64,000 bases of DNA from Clostridioides sp. ES-S-0054-01 (lineage in GTDB: Bacteria; Bacillota; Clostridia; Peptostreptococcales; Peptostreptococcaceae), in NCBI GenBank assembly GCA_021561035.1, contig CP067346.1, positions 527,001-591,000 on the forward strand, written 5' to 3'. Positions within the stretch are counted from its first letter, which is position 1, and every line of letters starts with the position of its first letter. A model generated the notes under the pieces. That model was not told the origin of the DNA. It saw nothing but the letters and a program-made list of their open reading frames with translations, and ran no database searches. The translations under genes were made by a program, and so were the position numbers. Positions 1-8,713 of this stretch are shown here, one piece after another.

Positions 1-185
1 GCTATATTTTTTTCTACAGACAAATTTAATTCTTGCTCAAAAAAGTTTGAAACAGCTTCTGTAGTTTTAAATTCCTTATATCCATATTCTGGGTTTTTGT
101 ATATTCCTTGACCTATTTTTAATATTTTTTCTCTATTTTCATCTATAGTTTTTATTACTAGAGATTTTAATTGTTCTTTATTCAT
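1..185 (-). CDS. M20-family amidohydrolase, N-terminal part (runs off window)
   Basis: Only the first 61 codons are visible; the gene continues beyond base 1. The N-terminus (MNKEQLKSLV..., then IGQGIYKNPEYGYKEFKT) matches the start of AbgB/HipO-type M20 metallo-amidohydrolases, which cleave N-acyl amino acids or aminobenzoyl-glutamate-type amides in the cytosol. Metal-binding residues lie in the missing part. An AGGAGG-like site (194-199 on the plus coordinates) fixes the start. It begins 12 bases after the stop of a small membrane protein, so it is the third gene of a leftward operon with two integral membrane proteins. I infer that these import its substrate. The specific substrate cannot be told. 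Confidence 0.7.
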   Translation of the reverse strand, partial: MNKEQLKSLVIKTIDENREKILKIGQGIYKNPEYGYKEFKTTEAVSNFFEQELNLSVEKNI

Positions 186-197
186 AATAAATTCCTC

Positions 198-668
198 CTA
201 TATTTTACCTTGAATACTTAAAACTATATGAGCTATACTTGCACATGCGAAGAATATAGTTGTAAAGACAATAAGTGAGATTATAACTATCTTCCATGAC
301 ATTTCTTTTAAAGCTTCTATTTTGTTTCCGACAGAAATTCCTGCAAAAGCTAGTAGTGGAGTAGTTATAGCCATAAAGTTAATATTATTAGTGTTAGTTA
401 AGAATACTTCAGATGTTGGGCTATATGGCATACTAAGTAAAAGACCTATTATAGTTGCAAATCCAAATGCTGGAAAGATTGATTTAGGAAATAAATCTTT
501 TATAATCATAGCAGCCATAGCAGCTAATATTAGCATCACCATACCAGGAAGAGCTGTAACTATAGATGTACCAACGCTAATTCTTTGTCCTATAAGAATT
601 ATAACTCCAATAACAGACATAACCAATAATTGATATGAACTTTTCTTTAAATTTAAATTAGCAAACAT
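198..668 (-). CDS. Small integral membrane protein of DUF3100 operon
   Basis: A 156-residue protein with about five hydrophobic segments, very few charged residues and no signal peptide. It starts 3 bases after the stop of the DUF3100 gene and ends 12 bases before the amidohydrolase start, so all three are almost certainly translated from one message. The SD lies inside the 3' end of the upstream gene. I do not recognise a characterised family. It could be the second half of a split transporter whose other half is the DUF3100 protein (inference from tight pairing and similar hydrophobicity). Confidence 0.65.
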   Translation of the reverse strand: MFANLNLKKSSYQLLVMSVIGVIILIGQRISVGTSIVTALPGMVMLILAAMAAMIIKDLFPKSIFPAFGFATIIGLLLSMPYSPTSEVFLTNTNNINFMAITTPLLAFAGISVGNKIEALKEMSWKIVIISLIVFTTIFFACASIAHIVLSIQGKI

Positions 669-671
669 TTA

Positions 672-1523
672 TTAGCACTCTCCTTCTGTAGATTTAATTT
701 CTTTAGTCTTTTTATTTCTCGAAAATTTAGGTTCTAAAATCTTATACATAAAATTAGTAAATGGTAAGGATACAAAAACTAAGAATATAATTCCTGTTAT
801 ACTAGACATCATATTGCTTGTTGCAGCATAGGCAAGTATTGTATCTGCCATTTCAGGTGATACCATGGTAGATAATGAACCGGCAGCAGCTGTCATCATA
901 CTTCCACTACCAACACCACAGGCCATTCCCAAAGCATATGGATGAAGACCGCTATAAATAGATATTGAACCTAGTACACTAAAGTATATAGTACCAAGAA
1001 CTGTTCCCATTAAATATGTACCAAGTACACCACTACCTTCTGGAGAGTTTATTCCATATTTCTCTGATATAACTCCTAAAGAAGGCTCACGGCTTATACT
1101 TGCAGTAGCTCCAACGGCTTCTCTTTTCATCCCAAATATTAATGCAAGAGGTAATGCAACGATTGGTGCAAGTATATGACCAAACTCTTGAGCAATGAAT
1201 GCTGGTCCAGCTTGAATTATCTTGTCAATGTTTGGACCAACTGTAGTACCGTACTTTATACCAAGCATTACTAGTGCAATTCCAACAACTTCACCAGCAA
1301 TGTTTATTTCTTTTTCGCCAATGACTTTTTTAAGTGATTTAATTTTTTTTCCTAATAAATCTGGTGTTATTATAAGTCCAATTATAACTGCATAAAGCAT
1401 AGGGAACAGTACTATAGAGGCTTTTCCAATAGCTATAGTTCTTTGCCCTATAAATTCACATATTACTACCAATATTAAGCAAGTTAAAAATACTTGAATA
1501 AAATGTTTTTTATTAATTTCCAT
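672..1523 (-). CDS. DUF3100 family membrane protein
   Basis: A 283-residue polytopic membrane protein with roughly eight hydrophobic helices and a conserved-looking central loop (EAVGATASISREPSLGVI) followed by Gly/Ser-rich segments (GMACGVGSGSMMTAAAGS). This pattern fits the DUF3100 family, whose function is not established. It is the first gene of a leftward operon with a small membrane protein and an M20 amidohydrolase. Families of this shape beside amidohydrolases suggest uptake of an amide or peptide-like compound; that is inference. It starts with ATG behind a GGAGG-type site at about 1530. Confidence 0.75.
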   Translation of the reverse strand: MEINKKHFIQVFLTCLILVVICEFIGQRTIAIGKASIVLFPMLYAVIIGLIITPDLLGKKIKSLKKVIGEKEINIAGEVVGIALVMLGIKYGTTVGPNIDKIIQAGPAFIAQEFGHILAPIVALPLALIFGMKREAVGATASISREPSLGVISEKYGINSPEGSGVLGTYLMGTVLGTIYFSVLGSISIYSGLHPYALGMACGVGSGSMMTAAAGSLSTMVSPEMADTILAYAATSNMMSSITGIIFLVFVSLPFTNFMYKILEPKFSRNKKTKEIKSTEGEC

Positions 1524-1663
1524 GATTTCCTCCCCAAAAGAATAAATATTGTACTTATCTGAAATAAAAATTGCGTCTTCTTGAGTGTAATACGTTTTCC
1601 TAAATAAAATAGAAAAACTGTTTCAAATAAGTTTTAGAAATGTCATTAACATGTCCTTAATTA

Positions 1664-1692
1664 AGAATAAAACAAAAATTTAACATTGTCAA
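1664..1692 (-). promoter_or_regulatory. Probable sigma-A promoter of the DUF3100 operon
   Basis: On the minus strand TTGACA (1692-1687) is followed after 17 bases by TATTCT (1669-1664), about 140 bases upstream of the DUF3100 start. The -35 is perfect and the -10 matches 4 of 6. No other good candidate was seen closer to the gene. Confidence 0.45.
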
Positions 1693-2019
1693 CGAAAAAT
1701 GTCTAAAATATTACATATTTTGAATATATTGTAATAGGATTTTATTTATCAAAAAATTGTTTAAAAATTGTAGGAATAATAGCTAAAAAGCTTTAAAATT
1801 AATAATATAAAGTTAAAAATTAATAATATAAAATTGAGAAATAGTAAATTAAAATTGAAAAATAGATGAATGAAAGTACCTTAGAAAATATAGAAATGAA
1901 TAGTACAATAGAAAATAAATAATGAAATACTTTGAATTAATTGTAAGTATTAAGTATAAATACTAATTTTTAATGTAGAAATTGAATAAAGTAAATGATA
2001 ATAAGTAGAAGTAAATAAT

Positions 2020-2091
2020 AATAAATAAATGAATTAAGATGACAATAAATAAATGAATTAAGATGATAATAAGTAAATGAATTAAGATGAT
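2020..2091. repeat. 24-bp tandem repeat, 3 copies
   Basis: Three adjacent 24-base units (2020-2043, 2044-2067, 2068-2091) differing at one or two positions; the core of each is AATGAATTAAGATGA. The array is non-coding and lies upstream of the WYL regulator. Confidence 0.85.
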
Positions 2092-2234
2092 AATATCTAA
2101 AGTGAGAAAGATAATAGTAAGTAAATAAAATCGTGTAAGAATAATTTAGATAAGATTCTAAGATTTTAAATACTTAAAATTGGTATGATTAGCTTAAATT
2201 AAATAAATTTAATGATTTTAGTAGGTGGTAATGG

Positions 2235-3149
2235 ATGAAAATAAATAGATTAACAGAAATAATAGTAATTTTATTAAATAAAAAACTGGTAACAGCTAAA
2301 GAGTTGGCAGAGAGATTTGAGGTTTGTACAAGAACCATATATAGAGATATAGAAACTCTGTCTATGTCAGGAGTACCAGTATATATGACGAAAGGCAAGG
2401 GTGGCGGAATATCTTTAATAGAAGAATATTCTATAGATAAGGCTATATTGTCAAAAGAAGATAAAGAGAGTTTAATTGTTGCACTAAAAACATTACAGGC
2501 GACGAAGTATCCAGAAATAAATTCAGTAGTAAATAAAATTGGTTCAATATTTGGAGAGCAGAATTTTTCAAACTGGATTGAAATAGACTTTACTGAATGG
2601 GGAAGTAATTTTAATGAAGATGATAAATTTACAAAAATAAAAGAAGCTATTTTAAGGCGTAATACCATAAATTTTAATTATGTAAATAGTTTGTCAAGTA
2701 AGACAAACAGGACTGTCGAACCCATGAAGCTTATGTATAAGAGTAAGACTTGGTATTTGTATGGATTTTGTAAACTAAAGGACGATTTTAGGCTATTTAG
2801 AATTAGTAGAATAAAGAATTTATCTGTAAAAGAAGAAGTATTTTCAAGAAAGATAATAGAAGAAGTATGTTTGAATGATTCTAAGGTAATTAAGGAGAAT
2901 ATTATAACTTTGAAATTGAGGTTTAAAGAAAAGATGCTTTTTAGAGTATTTGATGATTTTAATGAAGATTTAATAACGAAAAATGAAGATAATACATATG
3001 ATGTAATTACAGAATTTCCTATTGGTGAGTGGATTTATGGATATATTTTATCATTTGGCGACAACGTTGAAGTACTTGAACCTAAAGATGTTAGAGATAA
3101 TATGATAACTAGGTTAAAGGAATTATCTAAAATTTACTCATTAAAATAG
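2235..3149 (+). CDS. HTH/WYL-domain transcriptional regulator (YafY type)
   Basis: A 304-residue cytosolic regulator. Residues about 5-60 form a DeoR-like winged helix (LVTAKELAERFEVCTRTIYRDIETL). Residues about 135-210 form a WYL ligand-sensing domain, with PMKLMYKSKTWYLYGFCKLKDDFRLFRISRI carrying the WYL signature, followed by the C-terminal WCX extension. Length is normal for the family. ATG start behind GTAGGTGG. It is divergent from the DUF3100/amidohydrolase operon, so regulation of that operon is plausible but not shown. The effector is unknown. Confidence 0.85.
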   Translation: MKINRLTEIIVILLNKKLVTAKELAERFEVCTRTIYRDIETLSMSGVPVYMTKGKGGGISLIEEYSIDKAILSKEDKESLIVALKTLQATKYPEINSVVNKIGSIFGEQNFSNWIEIDFTEWGSNFNEDDKFTKIKEAILRRNTINFNYVNSLSSKTNRTVEPMKLMYKSKTWYLYGFCKLKDDFRLFRISRIKNLSVKEEVFSRKIIEEVCLNDSKVIKENIITLKLRFKEKMLFRVFDDFNEDLITKNEDNTYDVITEFPIGEWIYGYILSFGDNVEVLEPKDVRDNMITRLKELSKIYSLK

Positions 3150-3653
3150 AATAGATTAAAAAAAATAATATATAAAGCTAAATCTAATTTAATCGATAAT
3201 ACATATATAGAAATCTAATTAAATAAGTAAACAACTATCTATTAGATGTTAAGCAAGTCAGATAAATGTTAAACAATTCAGATAGGTGTTAGGCAAATCA
3301 GAGACTATGTAAATCTACAGAAGTAATTTTAAGGAATCTTAAAACTATTTTTTATATAGATATAAAAAGATATAAAGCTATTTTTATTCTAATTTGATTA
3401 ATTTTGACAACTTTTTATGTTTTATACAATTATATTTTTAATAACTCGTCAAAATGCTAAACATATATTACAATAGATATATAAGCTTTTTTATTGACAA
3501 ATTATGTTAAGATAATTGAGTATAATATGACATAAATAATTACTTTTATTTATCAATGAAATATATTTATTGTGTAGCAAAAATAGTCAGATAGTATAGA
3601 CAATAACTGAAAATAAAAGTGTTTATTGTTGTACATATGGAGGAGTTAGTTTT
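3150..3653. other. Intergenic region upstream of the chemotaxis operon
   Basis: About 500 AT-rich bases without coding potential. It holds three degenerate copies of a roughly 21-base unit with core ATGTTAAGCAA/GTGTTAGGCAA (about 3243-3305). Further on TTGACA (3494-3499) and TATAAT (3521-3526) may form the chemotaxis promoter, but the 21-base spacer is longer than the usual 16-18. Confidence 0.4.
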
Positions 3654-4016
3654 ATGGAAAATAAAATTTTGATAGTAGATGATGCTATTTTTATGAGAAT
3701 GATGATTAAAGAAGCTCTGAGTAAAAGTGGCTATAATGATTTAGTAGAAGCAAATGATGGAGAAGAAGCTTGTAATATATTTAAAGATGAAAAACCTGAT
3801 TTGATTTTGCTTGACATTACAATGCCAAAAAAAGATGGTTTAGAGGTGCTAAGAGAAATAAAAAAGTTGGATTCAAATGCTAAGGTTGTGATGTGTTCTG
3901 CAATAGGACAAGAAAATATGATTGTAGAAGCTATAAAACTTGGAGCGTTAGATTTTATAGTGAAGCCCTTTAAAACAGATACATTAGTCAAAGTTGTAAA
4001 TAATGCCTTAAAATAA
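3654..4016 (+). CDS. cheY: Chemotaxis response regulator CheY
   Basis: A 120-residue single receiver domain. It has the acidic pair DD at 9-10, phospho-acceptor Asp54 (ILLDITMP), the switch Ser in VVMCSAIGQ and the conserved Lys in FIVKPF. Phosphorylated by CheA, CheY binds the flagellar motor switch. GGAGGA at about 3640 sets the ATG. First gene of a ten-gene chemotaxis cluster. A stand-alone receiver could also serve another kinase, but the context makes CheY the natural reading. Confidence 0.93.
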   Translation: MENKILIVDDAIFMRMMIKEALSKSGYNDLVEANDGEEACNIFKDEKPDLILLDITMPKKDGLEVLREIKKLDSNAKVVMCSAIGQENMIVEAIKLGALDFIVKPFKTDTLVKVVNNALK

Positions 4017-4075
4017 AAGTGTAAAGATACAGTGAAGAGTACATAAATGCAATAATAAAGGGAGGGGTTTATATT

Positions 4076-4690
4076 ATAAATTATTTAGAACTTGATGATG
4101 CTCATATAGATGCTCTTAGAGAAATTGGTAATATAGGCTCTGGGAATGCAATTACTGCACTTGCATCCATGATAAATAGTAATATAGAAGTATTAATACC
4201 TATGGTCAAGATACTTGAGTACAATGAAGCGACAAATTTGCTTGGTGGTCCAGAAAACAAAGTAGTATGTATTTTACTTGATATGAAAGGCGATATTAAT
4301 GGAATGTTTATGTTTTTGTTGGATGAATCAATAACTCAACTTATGTTAAGTTCTCTTTTTAATAAAAAAGAAGCTCCCTTAGATAAGATTGAAGTAATTG
4401 AAATTTCAGCAATTAAAGAAATAGGAAATATTATGGCAAGCTCATATGTAAATGCTATTGCATCTATGTTAAACATGACTATAAGTATTTCAATTCCAGA
4501 TATATGTATCGATATGGTTGGAGCTGTTCTAAATGTGCCTATGATAAGATTTTCAGATGTTGGTGATAAAGTTTTATTTATAGAAAATAAGTTTAAAATG
4601 AGCGATGATTATTTTACTAGTCACATTTTGATGATTCCAGAAATGGACTCACTTGGAGAAATATTAGTGAGATTGGGATTGGAAATATGA
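4076..4690 (+). CDS. cheC: CheY-P phosphatase CheC
   Basis: CheC dephosphorylates CheY-P and partners CheD. Both active-site motifs of the form (D/S)xxxExxN are present: DALREIGNIG near the N-terminus and SAIKEIGNIM in the second half, each followed by the usual downstream hydrophobic helix. The first motif lies upstream of the first ATG (4169), so that ATG cannot be the true start. No ATG, GTG or TTG is in frame between the strong SD GGAGGGG (4061-4067) and the motif. Spacing points to ATA at 4076 (about 8 bases) or ATT at 4073 as the initiator, giving about 204 residues beginning xNYLELDD. The stop overlaps the cheD start by 4 bases (ATGA). Confidence 0.88.
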   Translation: MNYLELDDAHIDALREIGNIGSGNAITALASMINSNIEVLIPMVKILEYNEATNLLGGPENKVVCILLDMKGDINGMFMFLLDESITQLMLSSLFNKKEAPLDKIEVIEISAIKEIGNIMASSYVNAIASMLNMTISISIPDICIDMVGAVLNVPMIRFSDVGDKVLFIENKFKMSDDYFTSHILMIPEMDSLGEILVRLGLEI

Positions 4691-5172
4691 ATAGGGAAAT
4701 AGTAGTAAACATTGCAGATATGAAGATAGCCTATAGACCAAATGTTTTAGTTACTTATGCACTTGGTTCTTGTGTAGGAGTATGTTTGATAGATAAAGTA
4801 GCTGGGATTGGCGGAATGTTACATGTTATGTTGCCGTATAGTAAAGATGTTATTAATATTGAAAATAAGTATAAATTTGCTGATACAGGGATAAATGAGC
4901 TCGTTAAATCTATGGAGAATATAGGTGCAAATAGAATATATATAAAAGCAAAAATTGCTGGAGGAGCGCAGATGTTTTTAGGAAATAGCAATTTATCAGT
5001 TACGGGTATAGGACATAGAAATGTTCAGGCAGTAAAAAAAACACTTTTAGGACTAAATATTCCAATATTAGCCGAGGATACGGGTATGAATTATGGGAGA
5101 ACAATACGTTTTTATACTGAGACAGGAGCATTAATTGTAGATTCAATAAATAAAGGTAAAAAGGAAATATAA
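4687..5172 (+). CDS. cheD: Chemoreceptor glutamine deamidase CheD
   Basis: A 161-residue cytosolic protein. CheD deamidates glutamines on chemoreceptors and stimulates CheC. The catalytic Cys29 (ALGSCVGVCL) and His46 (GGMLHVMLP) are visible, and the GAQMFLG and NYGRTIRFYTETG blocks are typical of the family. The ATG overlaps the cheC stop (ATGA), so the two are translationally coupled, matching the known CheC-CheD partnership. Confidence 0.94.
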   Translation: MNREIVVNIADMKIAYRPNVLVTYALGSCVGVCLIDKVAGIGGMLHVMLPYSKDVINIENKYKFADTGINELVKSMENIGANRIYIKAKIAGGAQMFLGNSNLSVTGIGHRNVQAVKKTLLGLNIPILAEDTGMNYGRTIRFYTETGALIVDSINKGKKEI

Positions 5173-5214
5173 TATAGATTTTATAGAGAGCATATTTTAG
5201 GAGGGAGGTATTAA

Positions 5215-5733
5215 ATGAGATTTCCAGATGACCCATATTTAGATTATGGGATAGTTGATGAAGGAATTAAGTATCTAAAATTTAAAGTAGATGAGCAAGA
5301 TTTTGGAATTGAACTTGAAAAAGTAATAGAGATTGTTGGAAATCAAGAAATTATATTTATTCCAGAACTCCCTACATATTCTAAAGGCATAATAAATCTA
5401 AGAGGAAAAATCATCCCAATAATAGATATGCGTTTGAGACTTAAAAAAGATGATTTAAGCATTACCAATTGTATGTATATAGTAGTAATTGAAATAAAAG
5501 ATTTAGTAGTTGGATTTATGGTTGATAAGGTTGATGAGATAATAAGTTTAGAAAAAAGTCAAATATCACCTCCACCAAGAGTTACTCTAGAGTACTCAGA
5601 CTATTTTGTAAGTGGTGTTGGTGAAGTAGACAGTAGAATAATCACTTTACTAGATTTAGAGAAACTTTTGACAGATAAAGATGAAATTTTAATAGATAAA
5701 TTAATTAATGAATATAATTGCACTATCATGTAA
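5215..5733 (+). CDS. cheW: Chemotaxis adaptor CheW (first copy)
   Basis: A 172-residue CheW domain linking receptors to CheA. The core runs from about residue 20 (YLKFKVDEQDFGIELEKVIEI) through the conserved GIINLRGKIIPIIDMRLRL and ends in the IITLLDLEKLL block. There is a short acidic N-terminal extension and a C-terminal tail slightly longer than usual. GGAGGGAGG precedes the ATG. A second CheW follows cheA, so receptors may use two different adaptors. Confidence 0.93.
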   Translation: MRFPDDPYLDYGIVDEGIKYLKFKVDEQDFGIELEKVIEIVGNQEIIFIPELPTYSKGIINLRGKIIPIIDMRLRLKKDDLSITNCMYIVVIEIKDLVVGFMVDKVDEIISLEKSQISPPPRVTLEYSDYFVSGVGEVDSRIITLLDLEKLLTDKDEILIDKLINEYNCTIM

Positions 5734-5868
5734 CATGGGGATATAATTATAAGGTTACTATAAAAAGATTGTGATGAGAGCATCTGAAAATATAGTAGTA
5801 TAATCAATAGGTATAAAAATTTTAAATCTTTAAAATTTGAATATATTATGTTTAAGAGAGGTTTGTAT

Positions 5869-6828
5869 ATGGAAAATAAGCAACAAGGAACAATTTTAGT
5901 CGTTGATGATAGTGTTCTGATGTGTGACTTAATAGATAAAACACTTACAAAAGATAATTTTAAGGTAAAAAAAGCATTTAATGCAATAGAGGCAAAAGAG
6001 TTTATTGAAGAATTTATACCAGACGTTATTTTGCTTGATATAATTTTACCAGATAACTCTGGCTTTGATTTTTGTAAGGAAGTGAAATCTAATGCTCGCA
6101 CAGCAGATATACCTATAATCTTTATAACTTCAAAAAATGCAGATACAGACATAGTAAGGGGATTTGGTGTAGGAGCAATAGATTATATGGTGAAACCTTT
6201 TAGTATGACAGAATTAAAAGCTCGTATTATGGCTCATCTTGAAGTAAAGAAATCTCAAGATAAATTAAAAAAGATAAATAATGAACTGGAGTCTTCTCTT
6301 GAAAAATTGAATAGACTCGTTGTAAGAGATTATCTTACAGGGCTTTACAATAGACGCCATATAATTAATAAGCTTATGGAGCAAAGAAGGCTTAATAAGT
6401 ATAGTGAAACATCAATATCTCTTATTCTTGGGGATATTGATGACTTTAAGGTTATTAATGATACTTATGGACATGAAGCAGGGGATTTCGTGTTGACAGT
6501 AATATCGAGTATAATAAAAAGGAATTGTAGACAAATTGATACTGTATCAAGATGGGGTGGAGAAGAGTTTTTGATAATGCTAACAAATACTACGTTAGAA
6601 GTTGCTAAGATACTTTCAGAAAGAATTCGTAAAGAGATAAAAGAGTTTGATTTCAACTATAAAGAAAATAAAATAAAATGTACCATTACATTAGGGGTAG
6701 TAGAAGTAAACTCAAATATATCATTAGAAGAAAACATATCCTTAGCAGATAAAGCAATGTATGAGGGCAAAAATTTAGGAAAAGATTGTAGTGTAGTAAG
6801 TACAATGAAAGGATTAAAAAAGATATAA
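5869..6828 (+). CDS. Receiver-GGDEF diguanylate cyclase (PleD-like)
   Basis: A 319-residue response regulator that should make c-di-GMP from two GTP. Residues about 8-125 are a receiver domain (DD near 13-14, phospho-Asp57 in ILLDIILPD, Lys in MVKPF). A coiled linker at 128-152 leads to a GGDEF domain with intact GGEEF (230-234) and an RxxD inhibitory site (RQID, 221-224) five residues before it, so product inhibition is likely. I chose the ATG at 5869, not 5848, because AAGAGAGG (5854-5861) is correctly spaced from it. It lies between cheW and the receptor gene, suggesting CheA or a linked kinase controls c-di-GMP synthesis (inference). Confidence 0.93.
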   Translation: MENKQQGTILVVDDSVLMCDLIDKTLTKDNFKVKKAFNAIEAKEFIEEFIPDVILLDIILPDNSGFDFCKEVKSNARTADIPIIFITSKNADTDIVRGFGVGAIDYMVKPFSMTELKARIMAHLEVKKSQDKLKKINNELESSLEKLNRLVVRDYLTGLYNRRHIINKLMEQRRLNKYSETSISLILGDIDDFKVINDTYGHEAGDFVLTVISSIIKRNCRQIDTVSRWGGEEFLIMLTNTTLEVAKILSERIRKEIKEFDFNYKENKIKCTITLGVVEVNSNISLEENISLADKAMYEGKNLGKDCSVVSTMKGLKKI

Positions 6829-6853
6829 ACTTACTTTATAAAGGAGTACAGAT

Positions 6854-8557
6854 ATGAAAAGAGAAGTAAAGCTTTCTAAATTAGCAATTGTATTGCTGAT
6901 TATTATAGTAGTGGCTGTTCTAGCAGGGATTTTTTCTTCTATTTCATCTTACAAAGCATTTGAAAAAGTGGAAAAAAGTATTAATAAAATGAATAATTTG
7001 AGGACTCAAAGTCAGTATATAAAAGATACAACTAGAGAGGTTAGCGATATATTAAGAAGATACGTCTTTACAGGTGAAAAAAAGCATAAAGATATTTATG
7101 AAAAAGAATTATATGGAAAAACAAGAGAGTCAGCTTTGAATAAATTAGAAAGAATTGGTCTTACAAAGAATGAGTCAAATAAAATCTTAGAAGCAAAAGA
7201 AATATCAGATTCTTTGGTGCCAACAGAACAAAGTGCTATAAAGGCAGTTGAAAGCAATAATAAGAGTACAGCTCAAAATATAATTTTTGGTAGTGATTAT
7301 ATAAACTCTCAAGAGAAAATGGATTCTTTGATAAATGAATTTCAAGAGGAGATAGTTAATCGTTCAGATGCCGAAATTGTAAAAGTAAAAAAAGAATTGC
7401 AAAGTTTAATATTAAGGACAATATTTATACTTTCTCTCTTAATAATACTGACAATAATAGAATACACAGTAATAAAATTAAAGATAGTGATTCCTATTAA
7501 TAAAGTAGAAAAACACTTTTCAAGAATTGCATCTGGGGACTTAAGAACGAGTATAGATGTTGAAGAAAGTAAATCTGAAATAGGGATGTTGGTGAGTTCT
7601 GTCAAAAAGATGCAAAGTATGCTTTTAAATTATATAGACCTTATAGACACTACATTAACTAGTATTGCAAAAGGTGATTTAAGAGTAGAGATAAACCAAG
7701 AATTTATAGGTGATTTTAAATCAATTAAAATATCTTTGGAAAGTATAATAAACTCTTTTAATGGTGATTTTTCTGAAATAAATTTATCAGCAGAACAAGT
7801 TGCAAGTGCATCAGAACAGGTTGCAGCAGGTGCACAAGCTCTTTCACAGGGTGCTACTGAACAAGCTAGTTCAATAGAAGAATTAGCTTCCACAATTAAT
7901 GAAATATCAGATGGAATTAAGAAATGTGCAGATAGTGCTAGTCTTGCATGTGAAGTATCTGACCAATCTGCATTGCAAGTTGGTTTTGGAAGTAGATGTA
8001 TGGATGATATGATGGCGTCAATGGGTGAGATAAGTGAAAAATCGAGTGAAATATCAAAAATAATTAAAACAATAGATGAGATAGCATTCCAAACTAATAT
8101 TCTCGCATTAAATGCAGCTGTTGAAGCAGCAAGAGCAGGTCAATATGGTAGGGGATTTGCAGTTGTAGCAGATGAAGTTAGGTCTTTAGCTGGTAAAAGT
8201 GCAAAAGCAGCTCAAAATACAGCGATTCTCATAGAAGAAGCTATTAAAACAGTAGAAAATGGTGTGAAAATTGCTAAAGAGACTGCAAATGCATTGGATT
8301 TAGTAGTGAATGGTGTAGAAAAAACTACTGATTATATTAATGGAATTTCTTCTGCTGTACATAGCCAAGAAGTAGCAATTACACAGATTTTATCTGGAAT
8401 AGAGCAAATTTCTATAGTAGTCCAAATGAATTCAGCAACGGCAGAGGAAAGTGCAGCAGCTTCAGAAGAGATGTCTGCTCAAGCACAAATTTTAAAAGAA
8501 CTAGTAGCAAAATTTCATCTAAAAGAAAGTGAGATAAGAGAATCATCGTGGATTTAA
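6854..8557 (+). CDS. Methyl-accepting chemotaxis protein
   Basis: A 567-residue receptor. A membrane helix at about 10-30 and a second at about 186-207 bracket a roughly 155-residue extracellular helical region (four-helix-bundle type, no Cache domain apparent). HAMP-like segments follow (about 208-300), then the long cytoplasmic coiled-coil. The CheA/CheW-binding hairpin tip is clear (IDEIAFQTNILALNAAVEAARAG near 410). Q/E-rich flanking helices are candidate methylation and CheD deamidation sites. AAAGGAG precedes the ATG. The stop codon lies inside the first unit of a 48-bp repeat array. The ligand is unknown. Confidence 0.93.
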   Translation: MKREVKLSKLAIVLLIIIVVAVLAGIFSSISSYKAFEKVEKSINKMNNLRTQSQYIKDTTREVSDILRRYVFTGEKKHKDIYEKELYGKTRESALNKLERIGLTKNESNKILEAKEISDSLVPTEQSAIKAVESNNKSTAQNIIFGSDYINSQEKMDSLINEFQEEIVNRSDAEIVKVKKELQSLILRTIFILSLLIILTIIEYTVIKLKIVIPINKVEKHFSRIASGDLRTSIDVEESKSEIGMLVSSVKKMQSMLLNYIDLIDTTLTSIAKGDLRVEINQEFIGDFKSIKISLESIINSFNGDFSEINLSAEQVASASEQVAAGAQALSQGATEQASSIEELASTINEISDGIKKCADSASLACEVSDQSALQVGFGSRCMDDMMASMGEISEKSSEISKIIKTIDEIAFQTNILALNAAVEAARAGQYGRGFAVVADEVRSLAGKSAKAAQNTAILIEEAIKTVENGVKIAKETANALDLVVNGVEKTTDYINGISSAVHSQEVAITQILSGIEQISIVVQMNSATAEESAAASEEMSAQAQILKELVAKFHLKESEIRESSWI

Positions 8558-8672
8558 ATTATGAGATGAATATATAGTGAGATAAGAGAATCATCGTAGA
8601 TTTAAATTATGAGATGCATATATAGTGAATAAGAGAATTATCGTGGATTTAAATTATAAAATGCTATATATA
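8531..8672. repeat. 48-bp tandem repeat at the 3' end of the MCP gene
   Basis: Three units: 8531-8578, 8579-8626 and a degenerate 8627-8672. Each begins GAGATAAGAGAATCATCG or close to it. The first unit encodes the last nine or so residues and the stop of the receptor, so the non-coding copies look like duplications of the gene's own tail. Confidence 0.9.
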
Positions 8673-8713
8673 ACGGAAAATAGAAAATTATTTGTAGACC
8701 GTAGGTGATGAAT

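Larger units (their letters stand above)
1524..2234. other. Divergent intergenic region
   Basis: Very AT-rich stretch between the leftward DUF3100 operon and the rightward WYL regulator. Apart from the promoter candidate and a 24-bp tandem repeat, listed separately, I see only low-complexity A/T-rich sequence and no coding potential. Confidence 0.6.

Noticed and set aside
322-633. Plus-strand 103-residue frame
   Set aside because: Lies antisense within the small membrane protein gene, without SD.
3494-3526. Standard promoter for cheY
   Set aside because: TTGACA and TATAAT are both perfect, but the 21-base spacer is too long for confident use; mentioned only as a possibility.
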